From Chloroflexota bacterium (GTDB taxonomy: Bacteria > Chloroflexota > JAHJIN01): a stretch of DNA of 64,000 nucleotides. Under the pieces are notes generated by a model. That model saw nothing but the letters and a program-made list of their open reading frames with translations. It searched no databases and was not told the DNA's origin. Positions 20,153 to 29,564 of this stretch are shown piece after piece. The stretch spans positions 1-64,000 of the forward strand of contig JAHJIN010000484.1 in NCBI GenBank assembly GCA_018823415.1, read 5' to 3'. A program made the position numbers and the translations under genes. Every line of letters starts with the position of its first letter. The stretch's first letter is position 1.

Positions 20153-20893
20153 ATGAGTCGCAAATGGCAATTGATTATTCTAGGTGTGGTGACCGTGCTG
20201 GTCGTGGGCGGTGGGGTAGCTTGTGCTTGCTCCCCCTTTGCTACAACCTCTGGCGTCTCGGTCTCGACACCCCAGGCCCAGGTCCCAACAACGGCCCCGG
20301 GGCAGCCCACCACCAAACCGGCGGTCCAGCCCACGCAGCCATCGGTGGATAACCCCAATCCGCCGCCGCTAGGCTCCACCGCCATCACCTCGTTGCGCTT
20401 TATGTTCGAGTCCAAGTCGTCCACCGGGGAGACCATGCAGGTGGAAGGCGCGCAAACGGCTTCGGCCATGTATATGAAGATGACTCAGATCAACAGTGAT
20501 GGCACTTCCGAGTCGCAGGCGCTCTATTATGTGGGCGAGTTCATGTATTATCAAGAAGGTGAAGAGTGGCAAAAGATCGAGGTGGGCGCAACGCCGACTT
20601 TTTCGATCGATGATTTTGACTTTAACAAGACGCTGAAAGAAGCGCAGGACAATGGCACGCTGCAACTCAAACCGGCGGGAGTCGGCACTGTTCGCGGCGT
20701 GGCCTGTGCCAAATACGACTTTGTGAGCACCGAGGGCGAGACGACGGGCACCGGGTCTATCTACCAGGGCATCACGGATGGGTTGCTTTATCGCATGGAA
20801 GGCGAGAGCAAAGGCACGGATGGGACGACCAGCCAGGTCGTGGCCGAGTTCTGGGATTACAACCAGAACTTCTCTATCGAGCCGCCGATCTAG
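20153..20893 (+). CDS. LppX/LprG- or LolA-like lipoprotein, paralog 1
   Basis: Lipobox-like GGVACAC; SLRFMFESKSSTGE...YYVGEFMYYQ...GVACAKYDFVS...DGLLYRMEGESKG...FWDYNQNFSIEPPI. Confidence 0.65.
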   Translation: MSRKWQLIILGVVTVLVVGGGVACACSPFATTSGVSVSTPQAQVPTTAPGQPTTKPAVQPTQPSVDNPNPPPLGSTAITSLRFMFESKSSTGETMQVEGAQTASAMYMKMTQINSDGTSESQALYYVGEFMYYQEGEEWQKIEVGATPTFSIDDFDFNKTLKEAQDNGTLQLKPAGVGTVRGVACAKYDFVSTEGETTGTGSIYQGITDGLLYRMEGESKGTDGTTSQVVAEFWDYNQNFSIEPPI

Positions 20894-21009
20894 GCTGATT
20901 GGTCCGGGATTGACCAAATATCTATGGCGGTATGCTGGCGCAACCGGCATACCGCCCTTTTGTCGAACCAGCGTGCGTTCCAGCTAGAAAACGTAGGGAG
21001 GAAAGAATC

Positions 21010-21771
21010 GTGACTCGCAAGCAAAGCTATATCTTGCTGTTGGTTGCTGTATTGGCCCTGAGTGGAACAGTAGCCTGTGGGTTTGCCAATCCGTGTAATC
21101 TAGGGGGCGGTGGCGCGGCTTCACCGGTGGCCGGCCAGCCCGGTGCTCAGCCAACGCAAGCGGCCGGCCAACCTGCCCAGCCCGGGGCTCAAGTGACGCA
21201 ACCGGCCGGTCAACCCGGCGGCCAGGCACCGTCCGTGGGCTCCACAGAGGTCAAGTCTTTTCGCTTTTCGTTCGCTGCCCAGGGCCTGGGCAGCGAGGAA
21301 GAAGGCGGCATCGAGATGGGGGGTGAATGGACCACCGAGGGTATGCATATGGTCACAACCATGCGCATGGGAGACCAAGAAGTACAGACCGACATCTATT
21401 ATGTTGGCGGTTACGAGTATGTCAAGGACCCCACCGGGCAATGGCACAAGACGGAAATGGAGGATGATTTCGCCGAGTTCTTGCAGAATAGCAATCCCAA
21501 CTCTTCTTTTGCCGAAACCATGCCCGACATGACTCCGGTGGGCCTGGAAACGATCCACGGCGTGCCTTGCACCAAGTACCAGACCACGGTTACCGTGCCG
21601 GGCGGTGAGGGCGTGGGCACCATCCAGGGTGTTGGCACCCTATATCTGGGTGTTGCTGATGGCCTGGTGTACCGCTGGGAAGGTGAAAACTCGGCTCAGG
21701 GTACTGGGGTCAAGATCATCATGGACTATTGGGACTATAACACGTCTATTGTCATCGAACCGCCTATCTAG
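21010..21771 (+). CDS. LppX/LprG- or LolA-like lipoprotein, paralog 2
   Basis: GTG start after AGGAGG-like RBS; lipobox-like SGTVAC; ...YYVGGYEYVKDPTGQWHK...GVPCTKYQTTV...DGLVYRWEGEN...YWDYNTSIVIEPPI. Confidence 0.65.
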   Translation: MTRKQSYILLLVAVLALSGTVACGFANPCNLGGGGAASPVAGQPGAQPTQAAGQPAQPGAQVTQPAGQPGGQAPSVGSTEVKSFRFSFAAQGLGSEEEGGIEMGGEWTTEGMHMVTTMRMGDQEVQTDIYYVGGYEYVKDPTGQWHKTEMEDDFAEFLQNSNPNSSFAETMPDMTPVGLETIHGVPCTKYQTTVTVPGGEGVGTIQGVGTLYLGVADGLVYRWEGENSAQGTGVKIIMDYWDYNTSIVIEPPI

Positions 21772-21827
21772 ACGCAGTGCGGGACTGAAACGCGAACTGT
21801 TGGGGTGCTGGAGCCCCGGGGATAAGC

Positions 21828-22619
21828 ATGCAGAGCGACGTCCATAGGCACGGCAAGTCCGTGTTGGCCGGGGTGCTGGTGGGCGGTGCGTTGCTGGTGG
21901 GCGCGTATGGGGCCGGCAGTCTGCCGGCCAACTCGCAGGCGGTGCCGGTGGCGGTGCTGACGTCCACATCCCCGGCGCGCACGCCCGGCCCGAGCCCATC
22001 GCCACCTCCGGCGGTGACGCCATCGCCAACGCGGTCTAGTGCGCCGGTCAGCACCCCTACCACGCCGGCAGCGTCGCCCACGGTGGCGCTGCCCCGGTCT
22101 ATCCCGGTGCGTGCGTATCGCTTTGCCGTCCAGACCACGCGGCTTGACGGCAGCGACCCGCAAACCATGACCGTGCAAGGGGCCTGGACCGGCGAGTCTT
22201 TGCATACGATCACCACGGTCGTGTTGGCCGACGGCAACCGCGAGGAAACCGAGGTCTATGTGGTGGACGGTCGCACGGTCTGGCGGACCGGGGCTGGCCC
22301 GTGGCAAACAGTCCAGAACGACACGGTCCCACCGGACAAGCTCGACATCAATCGTCTCCTGGTCCAGGCGCGGGCCGGTGCGGGCCTGGACCTCGAGTTC
22401 GTCGAAACGGTCATCGTGCGCGGCGTCGTCTGTCAGAAGTATCAGTACCGCACTCTTGATGGCTCTGACCGCGAGCAAGGATTTGTCTATGTGAGCGTTG
22501 CCAGTGGGCTGATTCATCGCCTGGAGGGTGAGATCATCGGCCCAACCGGTCCCACTGCCCGGCTGCTTTTGGAGCAATGGGATTACAACACAGACATTGT
22601 GATACAACTCCCTGTATAA
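21828..22619 (+). CDS. Paralog 3 of the same family (signal/anchor sequence, no clear lipobox)
   Basis: YRFAVQTTRLDGSDPQTMTVQGAWTGESLHTITTV...GVVCQKYQYRT...SGLIHRLEGE...QWDYNTDIVIQLPV. Confidence 0.65.
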   Translation: MQSDVHRHGKSVLAGVLVGGALLVGAYGAGSLPANSQAVPVAVLTSTSPARTPGPSPSPPPAVTPSPTRSSAPVSTPTTPAASPTVALPRSIPVRAYRFAVQTTRLDGSDPQTMTVQGAWTGESLHTITTVVLADGNREETEVYVVDGRTVWRTGAGPWQTVQNDTVPPDKLDINRLLVQARAGAGLDLEFVETVIVRGVVCQKYQYRTLDGSDREQGFVYVSVASGLIHRLEGEIIGPTGPTARLLLEQWDYNTDIVIQLPV

Positions 22620-22645
22620 TGGGTGGTTACCCTGGAGAGAAATGT

Positions 22646-23383
22646 ATGACCCGCTACAAATCCGCCATGATCTGGCTTTTCGTCGCGTCACTGCTGGTGT
22701 TGGGTCTGGCTGCCTGCGATGCAATGGCGACGCCGATGCACCAGCTTCCGCCGTCCCCACCCCCGGCCACGGCGATTCAGCCGCCCGGTCCCACCTCCAC
22801 GCCCCTGGCGACCGTCGCCGGGCCGCTGCCTACCGCCGTGCCGCTGGGCGGTCAGTCGGTCGAGAGCTTTCGGTTTGTGCTGGTCATCACCGATACCCTG
22901 GCATCAGGCATCGACATCACCCGCCAGGAAGGGGAATGGACCACCACGGCCCAGCACATGCTGACCACCATCTCGACCGCCGAGGGCGAGCAAAAGACCG
23001 AGAGCTATATCGTGGGCAATCAGGCCTATTTCCAGGACCCCCAGGGCAAGTGGCAGGTGGCCGAGAGCGTGAACCCCGAGTTTCACACGCTGATGAACCC
23101 CTCTCTGGTGCTCAAACAGGTCCAGGAAAAGGGTGACCTGGTTCTGACGCCATTGGGTACCAGCATGGTGAATGGCGTGGCCTGCGCCGCGTATCAGGCT
23201 GCCACCAAAGGCGAGGATGAAAACGTGGGCTCCATGTTTACCCAGGGGATCGTGCATATCGGGCTACACGATGGTTGGGTCTATCGCTTCGAGTTCGAGC
23301 GTGCAGCCCTGGACCTGAATTCGCGGGGCGTGATGCTGTGCTCTGACTATAACACGGGGATCGTCATCAAGGCCCCCATGTAG
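22646..23383 (+). CDS. LppX/LprG- or LolA-like lipoprotein, paralog 4
   Basis: Lipobox-like LGLAAC; RFVLVITDTLASGIDITRQEGEWTTTAQHMLTTI...GVACAAYQAAT...DGWVYRFEFER...DYNTGIVIKAPM. Confidence 0.65.
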   Translation: MTRYKSAMIWLFVASLLVLGLAACDAMATPMHQLPPSPPPATAIQPPGPTSTPLATVAGPLPTAVPLGGQSVESFRFVLVITDTLASGIDITRQEGEWTTTAQHMLTTISTAEGEQKTESYIVGNQAYFQDPQGKWQVAESVNPEFHTLMNPSLVLKQVQEKGDLVLTPLGTSMVNGVACAAYQAATKGEDENVGSMFTQGIVHIGLHDGWVYRFEFERAALDLNSRGVMLCSDYNTGIVIKAPM

Positions 23384-23517
23384 CGTGCTGCGCCACAGGC
23401 GACTCCAGGGACCCGTTGCTGGCACCGATTGGTGTGGGCAACGGGTCCCTGACTTTCGCCGGGGGGCCGGGTCTGGTATAATAGACCGCGCCACGAAACC
23501 ATTTCTCAAGGAGCATC

Positions 23518-24300
23518 ATGACTCAGAAAACGAGCAACCGACCTGCCCACAAGCTCATTGAGGTCCGCAACCCGGAAGACGAGCATTGGTGGTTCGCCAG
23601 CCGCACCTGGGCGCTGCTGGGCATGCTGGACCGCTGTGTGACGACGGATGACCGGCGCGTGCTGGACGCGGGCTGCGGGGCCGGGAACATGATCCATCAT
23701 CTGGCGCGCTATGGCCCGGTGGTGGGCCTGGACAACAATTACAAACCGTTGATGGTGGCGCGGGGCCGGGGCTATGATGTGAGCCAGGGCTCGGGCGAGG
23801 CGGTGCCGTTCCCTGATGGCGCATTCGACATCGTGGCGGCGTTGGACACCATCGAGCACATCGAGGACGAGGACGCCGTGTTGCGCGAGTGTGCCCGGGC
23901 CATTCGGCCGGGCGGCCTGTTGGTGCTCACCGGGCCGGCGTTCATGTTCCTGTGGAGCCAGAACGACGAGGTGAATCACCACTATCGCCGCTATACCGTG
24001 GGCGAACTGAAGAAAAAGCTCGCCCGGCACGGGTTTCGGGTGCGGCGGGCCGGCTATAATAACTTTTTCCTGTTCCCGCTGGCCGCGGCCCTCATCCTGC
24101 TGCGCCGCTGGAGCGGCAAGGCCCCCGAGTTGGCGGCCCCAGACACCGACAAGGATGCCTACCAGGTGGAGATGGAGCCAGCCTCGCCGCTGATGAACAC
24201 GGTATTGTCGGTGGTGGGCCGGGTCGAAGCGGCCATCCTGCGGCACGTGGGCCTGCCCTGGGGCACCGGGTTCCTGCTCATCGCGGAAAAAGCGGCGTGA
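23518..24300 (+). CDS. SAM-dependent class I methyltransferase
   Basis: VLDAGCGAGNMIHHLARYGPVVGLDNN...VPFPDGAFDIVAALDTIEHIEDEDAVLRE. Confidence 0.92.
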   Translation: MTQKTSNRPAHKLIEVRNPEDEHWWFASRTWALLGMLDRCVTTDDRRVLDAGCGAGNMIHHLARYGPVVGLDNNYKPLMVARGRGYDVSQGSGEAVPFPDGAFDIVAALDTIEHIEDEDAVLRECARAIRPGGLLVLTGPAFMFLWSQNDEVNHHYRRYTVGELKKKLARHGFRVRRAGYNNFFLFPLAAALILLRRWSGKAPELAAPDTDKDAYQVEMEPASPLMNTVLSVVGRVEAAILRHVGLPWGTGFLLIAEKAA

Positions 24301-25493
24301 AGATCCTCGTCGTCCACCGGGCCATCCAGCGCGAAGGCGGCGCCGAGAACCAGATCGCCCGGCTCACGGAGCAATACGTGGCCCGGGGGCATCACGTCAC
24401 TATCGTGGCGGCCGAGCTGAACCCGGCCCTGTGGTACAAGGACCACTATGCGCGGCTGGGCGTGCCGGTCATCGAGACCGGGCTGCCCCGGCCGTCGGTC
24501 CCCATCTTCAAGGGGTTCTGGTCCATGCGCCGCGCGCTGCGCCGGTTTCCCTTTCACGAGTACGATGTGGTCAATTTCCACAACTATCCGTCTTACTGGC
24601 ACGCCACCCTCGTCGACAAGGCGCGGCCGGACGCGCCGGTCGTCACCTGGACCTGTAACGAAGCGGCCCCCGAGATCTGGTACTATTCCGACTATGCCGT
24701 CACTCGCTCGGTGCGCACAACCCTGCGCCGGGCCTTGTGGCGCGGGTTCTGGCTCACCGCCGTGCGGCCGTTCGAGCGACAGGCCATGAGGGCGATGGAC
24801 CGCATCTATGTGCTGTCGCCGGCCGAGGCCGAGTTCCTCAAGCATGACTATGGCTTTGACGCCGTGCCGATGGGCAGTGGGGTGGATGTGGCCGAGTTCC
24901 GCGGGACCGATGCCGACATCCGCGCCCGGTACGGCATCCAGGCCGACCAGTTCAACCTGCTGTGCGCGCCGCTGGATCTGCCGGTGGCGGCGGACATGCT
25001 GCGGGAACTCTTGCCCCGCTCTGGGGGGGGAGTGGCCGATTGGCGCCTGCACGTGCTGGGCCGGACCTCACCGGCCATGATGCGCCGGGCGCAGGCCATG
25101 CTGGGCGACCGGGTGCAGTTTCTGGGTCACGTGCCGCTGGAGGATTTACCCGGCATCTATGCGGCGGTGGACCTGGGACTGTTTACGCGACAATACTATC
25201 CCTGGGGCCTGGTGGTCATCGAGATGATGGCCTGCGAGACGCCGGTGCTGGCGTTCAACACCGGCGCGCGCCGTTACATGATCCAGGACGGCGTGACCGG
25301 CTTTTTGGCCGACACGCGGGCCGAGTACGGGGCGCGCCTGCTGGATCTGGTCCAGGATCCGACGCCGCTGCAAGCCATCGGCCGGCAGGCCCGGACCTGG
25401 GTGCAGGCTCATTACACCTGGGACCGGGTGGCGGAGCATTATTTGGCCGATTTCGCGGCCCTGGTGGCCCGCAAACGTGGAGGAGCGACATGA
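24297..25493 (+). CDS. Glycosyltransferase family 4
   Basis: [32 protein letters not shown]...[48 protein letters not shown] start overlapping the previous stop. Confidence 0.92.
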   Translation: MKILVVHRAIQREGGAENQIARLTEQYVARGHHVTIVAAELNPALWYKDHYARLGVPVIETGLPRPSVPIFKGFWSMRRALRRFPFHEYDVVNFHNYPSYWHATLVDKARPDAPVVTWTCNEAAPEIWYYSDYAVTRSVRTTLRRALWRGFWLTAVRPFERQAMRAMDRIYVLSPAEAEFLKHDYGFDAVPMGSGVDVAEFRGTDADIRARYGIQADQFNLLCAPLDLPVAADMLRELLPRSGGGVADWRLHVLGRTSPAMMRRAQAMLGDRVQFLGHVPLEDLPGIYAAVDLGLFTRQYYPWGLVVIEMMACETPVLAFNTGARRYMIQDGVTGFLADTRAEYGARLLDLVQDPTPLQAIGRQARTWVQAHYTWDRVAEHYLADFAALVARKRGGAT

Positions 25494-26797
25494 CACAGAT
25501 GCTTACTGTCGTGGGGGGCGGGCTGGCCGGGAGCGAGGCGGCCTGGCAGGCGGCGCAGCGCGGCCTGGATGTGGCACTGGTCGAAATGCGGCCGGCGCTC
25601 ATGACACCGGCCCACGTTACGGACCAACTGGCCGAGCTGGTGTGCTCCAACTCGCTGGGGTCGCAACTGGTGGACCGGGCCTCGGGTCTGCTCAAGGAAG
25701 AACTGCGGCGGCTGGGTTCCGTGGTGGTGGCCTGCGCCGATGAGACGGCAGTGCCGGCCGGGGGCGCGCTGGCCGTGGACCGGGAGCGGTTTGCCCAGCT
25801 CGTGACCGAACGCGTGACCAGCCACCCGCGCATCGCCCTGGTGCGCGCCGAGGTGCAGCAGGTGCCAGATGGCCCGGCCGTCATCGCCACCGGCCCCCTC
25901 ACCTCTCCGGCCCTGGCCGAGGACATTGCCCGGCTGGCCGGCCAGGAATATCTCTATTTCTACGACGCCATGGCACCTATCGTCACCCGGGAATCGGTGG
26001 ACATGACGGTGGCCTATCTGGCGTCGCGCTACGAGCACGGCGAGGCCGCGTACCTGAACTGTCCCCTGACCGAGGCCGAGTACGACCGCTTTGTGACCGA
26101 GTTGGTGGCGGCCGAGCAGGCCCCCTTGCGCGATTTCGAGCGCGAGGACGCCCAGTTTTTTGAGGCGTGCCTGCCGGTAGAAGAGATTGCCCGGCGCGGC
26201 CGCGACGCGCTGCGCTATGGGCCACTCAAGCCGCTGGGCCTGCCAGACCCGCGCACCGGCGACATTCCCTTTGGGGTGGTGCAACTGCGGCAGGACAACG
26301 CGGCGGCCACGCTGTACAACCTGGTGGGCTTTCAGACCAATTTGAAGTGGGGCGAGCAGGCCCGGGTATTCCAGCTCATCCCCGGTTTGGAGCAGGCCGA
26401 GTTTGTGCGCTATGGCGTGATGCACCGGAACACGTTCATCAACGCGCCCACGCTACTCCTGCCCACCATGCAGTTTCGCGCCCGGGCCGAACTGTTCTTT
26501 GGCGGTCAGATCACCGGCACCGAAGGGTATATGGAATCGACGGCCAGCGGGTGCCTGGCCGGCATCAATGCCGCGCGCCATCTGCTGGGCCAGCCCTTGC
26601 TCGAGCTGCCCGAGGCCACGATGATCGGGGCCTTGTGTCACTATGTCGCCACCGCCGAACCCAAACGCTTTCAGCCCATGAAGGCCAACTTTGGCATCTT
26701 GCCGCCGCTGGAAAAACGCCTGGACAAGCGCCGCCGCTATGCCGCATACAGCCAGCGCGCCCTGCTGGCCCTGGACGAGTACATCGCTAGTAACTAA
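25490..26797 (+). CDS. trmFO: Methylenetetrahydrofolate--tRNA-(uracil-5-)-methyltransferase TrmFO
   Basis: [19 protein letters not shown]...VCSNSLGS...[12 protein letters not shown]...[21 protein letters not shown]...[12 protein letters not shown]...[11 protein letters not shown]. Confidence 0.96.
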   Translation: MTQMLTVVGGGLAGSEAAWQAAQRGLDVALVEMRPALMTPAHVTDQLAELVCSNSLGSQLVDRASGLLKEELRRLGSVVVACADETAVPAGGALAVDRERFAQLVTERVTSHPRIALVRAEVQQVPDGPAVIATGPLTSPALAEDIARLAGQEYLYFYDAMAPIVTRESVDMTVAYLASRYEHGEAAYLNCPLTEAEYDRFVTELVAAEQAPLRDFEREDAQFFEACLPVEEIARRGRDALRYGPLKPLGLPDPRTGDIPFGVVQLRQDNAAATLYNLVGFQTNLKWGEQARVFQLIPGLEQAEFVRYGVMHRNTFINAPTLLLPTMQFRARAELFFGGQITGTEGYMESTASGCLAGINAARHLLGQPLLELPEATMIGALCHYVATAEPKRFQPMKANFGILPPLEKRLDKRRRYAAYSQRALLALDEYIASN

Positions 26798-26875
26798 TGG
26801 TGCTAGTTGAGGCTTGACGAAGTCACGAGATTGCCTTATTGTAGCCCCCGAAAAACACGACCCAGGAGGCTACCC

Positions 26876-27718
26876 GTGACTACCGAGGATTTCATCTACG
26901 AATTGTTCTGTCGGATTGATGATGCGATGCCCGAGGTGCCTAAGCACCCCCAGGCGTCGTTATATCCCAGCGAGATTGTGACCTTGGCCTTTCTCTTTGC
27001 CCTCAAAGGCGTGGGCAACCGCGCGTTCTATCGCTGGGTCGAGCGGGATTGGCTCCCCCTGTTCCCGCACCTGCCCGAACGCACCCGTTTGTTCCGCCTG
27101 TTCAAAACGCACCAGGATTGGACGGCCCGGTTCTTGGCCGAGCCCACCGTCCTGGGCGTGATCGATACCTACGGTGTGGAACTGATCCACCCGATTCGGG
27201 AGGGTCGTAGCCCCGCGCAAATTGGCCAGAAAGGGCTATCCAACCACCGCTGGATCGTGGGCGGCAAGTTGTGCCTGGTACTGAACCAATGGGGACTGGT
27301 GGTAGCGTGGGACTGTGACACGGCCAACGTCGCTGATAACACCTTCCAGCCCGTGATCCAACAGTTCGAAGAGACGATGATCATCTTTGGTGATACGGGC
27401 ATGCACGCCAAGGCCGGCGATCCGGCCAACCTGCGGGTGTGTCGGCGCGGGGAATGGAACGACCGCATGCTGGTCGAGACCGTGCTGTCGATGTTGACCT
27501 TGATCAGCCATTTCAAGAAAGTCATGCACCGCGTGTGGGCGTATTTCCAGGCGCGCTTGGCCTTCACCATGGCTCTATTCAACGTCCTGGTGCAGTGGTA
27601 CGGTCTGCCTATTGATGAGGATGGCATCGTGCATCTCTCTATCGCCGAGTTTAGGCGTCGTCCAAAAACAACTTCGGACTTTTACCACCTGTTTCCCAGG
27701 CGGGAACTACAAACTTGA
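26876..27718 (+). CDS. IS transposase (DDE type), C-terminus derived from an inserted inverted repeat
   Basis: GTG start after caggagg; VIDTYGVELIHPIREG...IIFGDTGMHAKAGDP...WNDRMLVETVLSMLTLISHFKKVMHRVWAYFQARLAF. Confidence 0.8.
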   Translation: MTTEDFIYELFCRIDDAMPEVPKHPQASLYPSEIVTLAFLFALKGVGNRAFYRWVERDWLPLFPHLPERTRLFRLFKTHQDWTARFLAEPTVLGVIDTYGVELIHPIREGRSPAQIGQKGLSNHRWIVGGKLCLVLNQWGLVVAWDCDTANVADNTFQPVIQQFEETMIIFGDTGMHAKAGDPANLRVCRRGEWNDRMLVETVLSMLTLISHFKKVMHRVWAYFQARLAFTMALFNVLVQWYGLPIDEDGIVHLSIAEFRRRPKTTSDFYHLFPRRELQT

Positions 27719-27733
27719 AAATGGACGACGCCT
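27653..27733. repeat. 81-bp element with 12-bp perfect terminal inverted repeats (AGGCGTCGTCCA ... TGGACGACGCCT)
   Basis: Direct reading; overlaps the 3' end of the transposase ORF. Confidence 0.7.
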
Positions 27734-27849
27734 TAGTCTGTGAACTAGCACCAAAGGTTAGTAAGGGGGTGGTGGTGCCGGTCCGGCCCGCGCTTGACAT
27801 TCCCCAATAGATATGATATGCTCTTGCCACATTTCGGCGCGCATGGTCT

Positions 27850-28122
27850 TGACGGAAACGAGTACGCGAGAGCGCCGCGCAGCGAGCCAGGGACCGGTGC
27901 AAGCCTGGTGCGGTCAACTTGCCGAAAATCCTTCCCGAGCCGCCCACTGAACGGGAAAACCCCAGTAAGCCGGGCCGGGTTCGTCGTTCGTTATCACGAC
28001 GGGGGTCTTTGCCGCACGCAGGCGGCACGCACCTCAACCGAGTGGGCGGCTGCCTGGCCGTCAAGCGGGGTGGTACCACGGGAGTACATGCTCTCGTCCC
28101 GGTCTGGGATGAGAGCGTTTTT
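27850..28122 (+). promoter_or_regulatory. T-box leader with intrinsic terminator
   Basis: T-box motif GCGGGGTGGTACCACGGGAG; Stem I AGTA...GCGAGAGCGC elements; terminator CTCTCGTCCC-ggtct-GGGATGAGAG-cgTTTTT at 28091-28122. Confidence 0.92.
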
Positions 28123-28136
28123 GTTGGGGGCGATAA

Positions 28137-28619
28137 ATGGCGTCGATTACCATTCGGCCGGCCCGGCGGGGCGACCTGGATGAGATCATGCGGCTCTACC
28201 GGCAACTGATGCTCTTTCACGCGGACCTGGACGCCCGGCTGGCCCTGGATCTGGATGGGATCGAGTCGTTCCGGGGCTATGTGGAAAACGTGCTCCACAG
28301 CGAATTTGACCGGGTGCTGGTGGCCGAAGACGAGGGGCCGGGCCTGGCCGGGTTCATCATGGGGCGTGTGGCGCAGAATCCGCCCATGTTTCAGCAGCCC
28401 TATTTCGGCTATGTCACCGATATATGCGTGGACGAAAAGCACCGCCAGCAGGGCATTGGTCGGGCGCTGTTCCAGTCGTTGCGCCAGTGGTTCAGCCAAC
28501 AGGGGTTGATCACCATGCAGGTCAATGTGGCAGCTCGCAATCCCACATCGCAGGCGTTCTGGCGGGCGATGGGGTTTGCAGACCTGCTGACGCGGTTGTG
28601 GCAGCCGGTGGGCGAGTGA
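28137..28619 (+). CDS. GNAT-family acetyltransferase (RimI-like)
   Basis: YVTDICVDEKHRQQGIGRALFQSLRQW...VNVAARNPTSQAFWRAMGF. Confidence 0.92.
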   Translation: MASITIRPARRGDLDEIMRLYRQLMLFHADLDARLALDLDGIESFRGYVENVLHSEFDRVLVAEDEGPGLAGFIMGRVAQNPPMFQQPYFGYVTDICVDEKHRQQGIGRALFQSLRQWFSQQGLITMQVNVAARNPTSQAFWRAMGFADLLTRLWQPVGE

Positions 28620-28649
28620 CCCGCAAAACGAGTCGCGTAGGAGAGGCAC

Positions 28650-29360
28650 ATGACCGAGTTACTGTATCAGACGGATAGCTATTTGCGCGAGTTTACGGCG
28701 GTGGTGACGGCCGTGGAGGGGCCAGCCGTGGTCCTGGACCGCACGGCGTTCTATCCGGGCGGTGGCGGTCAGCCAGCCGATACCGGCACGCTGGCCTGGG
28801 CTGACGCGGTGGTCCGCGTGGTCAAGGTGAAAAAGACCGGCGACGACGTGTGGCACACGTTGGACGGCGCGCTGCCGCCGGTGGGGACAACTGTGACCGG
28901 CCAGCTCGACTGGGAGCCGCGCTATCGCCTCATGCGCACTCACACGGCGCTCCACATTCTGTGTGGGCTCATCTTTCGCGACTATGGCGCGCTGGTCACT
29001 GGCGGCAACATGTCGCTCGACGGTGCACGCATGGACTTTGAGCTGGAGCAGATGAGCGCCACGTTTGCGGCCGAGGTGGAGGAAAAGGTAAACGCCGAGG
29101 TGGCAGCGGCCCGGCCGGTCCAGGTGCGTATCGTGCCGCGTGAGGAAGCGTTCCAGATCCCGGACCTCATCCGCACCAAGATCAACCTGCTACCGCCGGC
29201 TATCACCCAGGTGCGCGTGGTGAACATCGAGGGACTGGATTTGCAGGCCGATGGTGGCACCCACGTCGCCAACACGCGCGAGGTGGGCCGTATCCGCGTG
29301 GTCGGCCACGAGAGCAAGGGCCGCATCAACAAGCGGCTCCGCATCGCGTTGGATAATTAG
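28650..29360 (+). CDS. AlaX-type alanyl-tRNA editing protein
   Basis: DRTAFYPGGGGQPADTGTL...MRTHTALHILCGLI...GLDLQADGGTHVANTREVGRIR. Confidence 0.94.
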   Translation: MTELLYQTDSYLREFTAVVTAVEGPAVVLDRTAFYPGGGGQPADTGTLAWADAVVRVVKVKKTGDDVWHTLDGALPPVGTTVTGQLDWEPRYRLMRTHTALHILCGLIFRDYGALVTGGNMSLDGARMDFELEQMSATFAAEVEEKVNAEVAAARPVQVRIVPREEAFQIPDLIRTKINLLPPAITQVRVVNIEGLDLQADGGTHVANTREVGRIRVVGHESKGRINKRLRIALDN

Positions 29361-29390
29361 CCGCGAATTACACGAATCTACACCGATCTT
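29361..29390. repeat. Short intergenic repeat of the 'CGCGAATTACACGAATCTACACCGAT' type
   Basis: Quasi-periodic ACGAAT-like units directly after the AlaX stop. Confidence 0.4.
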
Positions 29391-29430
29391 GCGTACTTGC
29401 AATTCATGGCGAAAATTGGTACGTTACCCG

Positions 29431-29457
29431 TGATATTCTTGCCCATTGAGCAAGAAT
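29431..29457. repeat. Hairpin ATATTCTTG-cccattgag-CAAGAATAT
   Basis: Perfect 9-bp stem; a related hairpin AATTCTTG-tgcaatgag-CAAGAATT is at ~18472-18496. Confidence 0.6.
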
Positions 29458-29564
29458 ATGAACCACGAAGGACACCAAGAACACCAAGGCAGACAGCATA
29501 GTGCTCTTTGTGACCCTTGTGGTCTGAACTTTCGGTTCTGATTTATCCAGGTTAGGAGGGTTTC

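Larger units (their letters stand above)
26798..27753 (+). mobile_element. Insertion sequence (DDE transposase; IS982-like by eye) bounded by TGGTGCTAGTT terminal inverted repeats
   Basis: TGGTGCTAGTT at 26798-26808 and its inverse AACTAGCACCA at 27743-27753 flank the transposase. Confidence 0.75.

Noticed and set aside
24962-26797. 611-aa ORF extending upstream of TrmFO
   Set aside because: The extension overlaps the GT4 gene out of frame; the true TrmFO start is ATG 25490 in an ATGA overlap.
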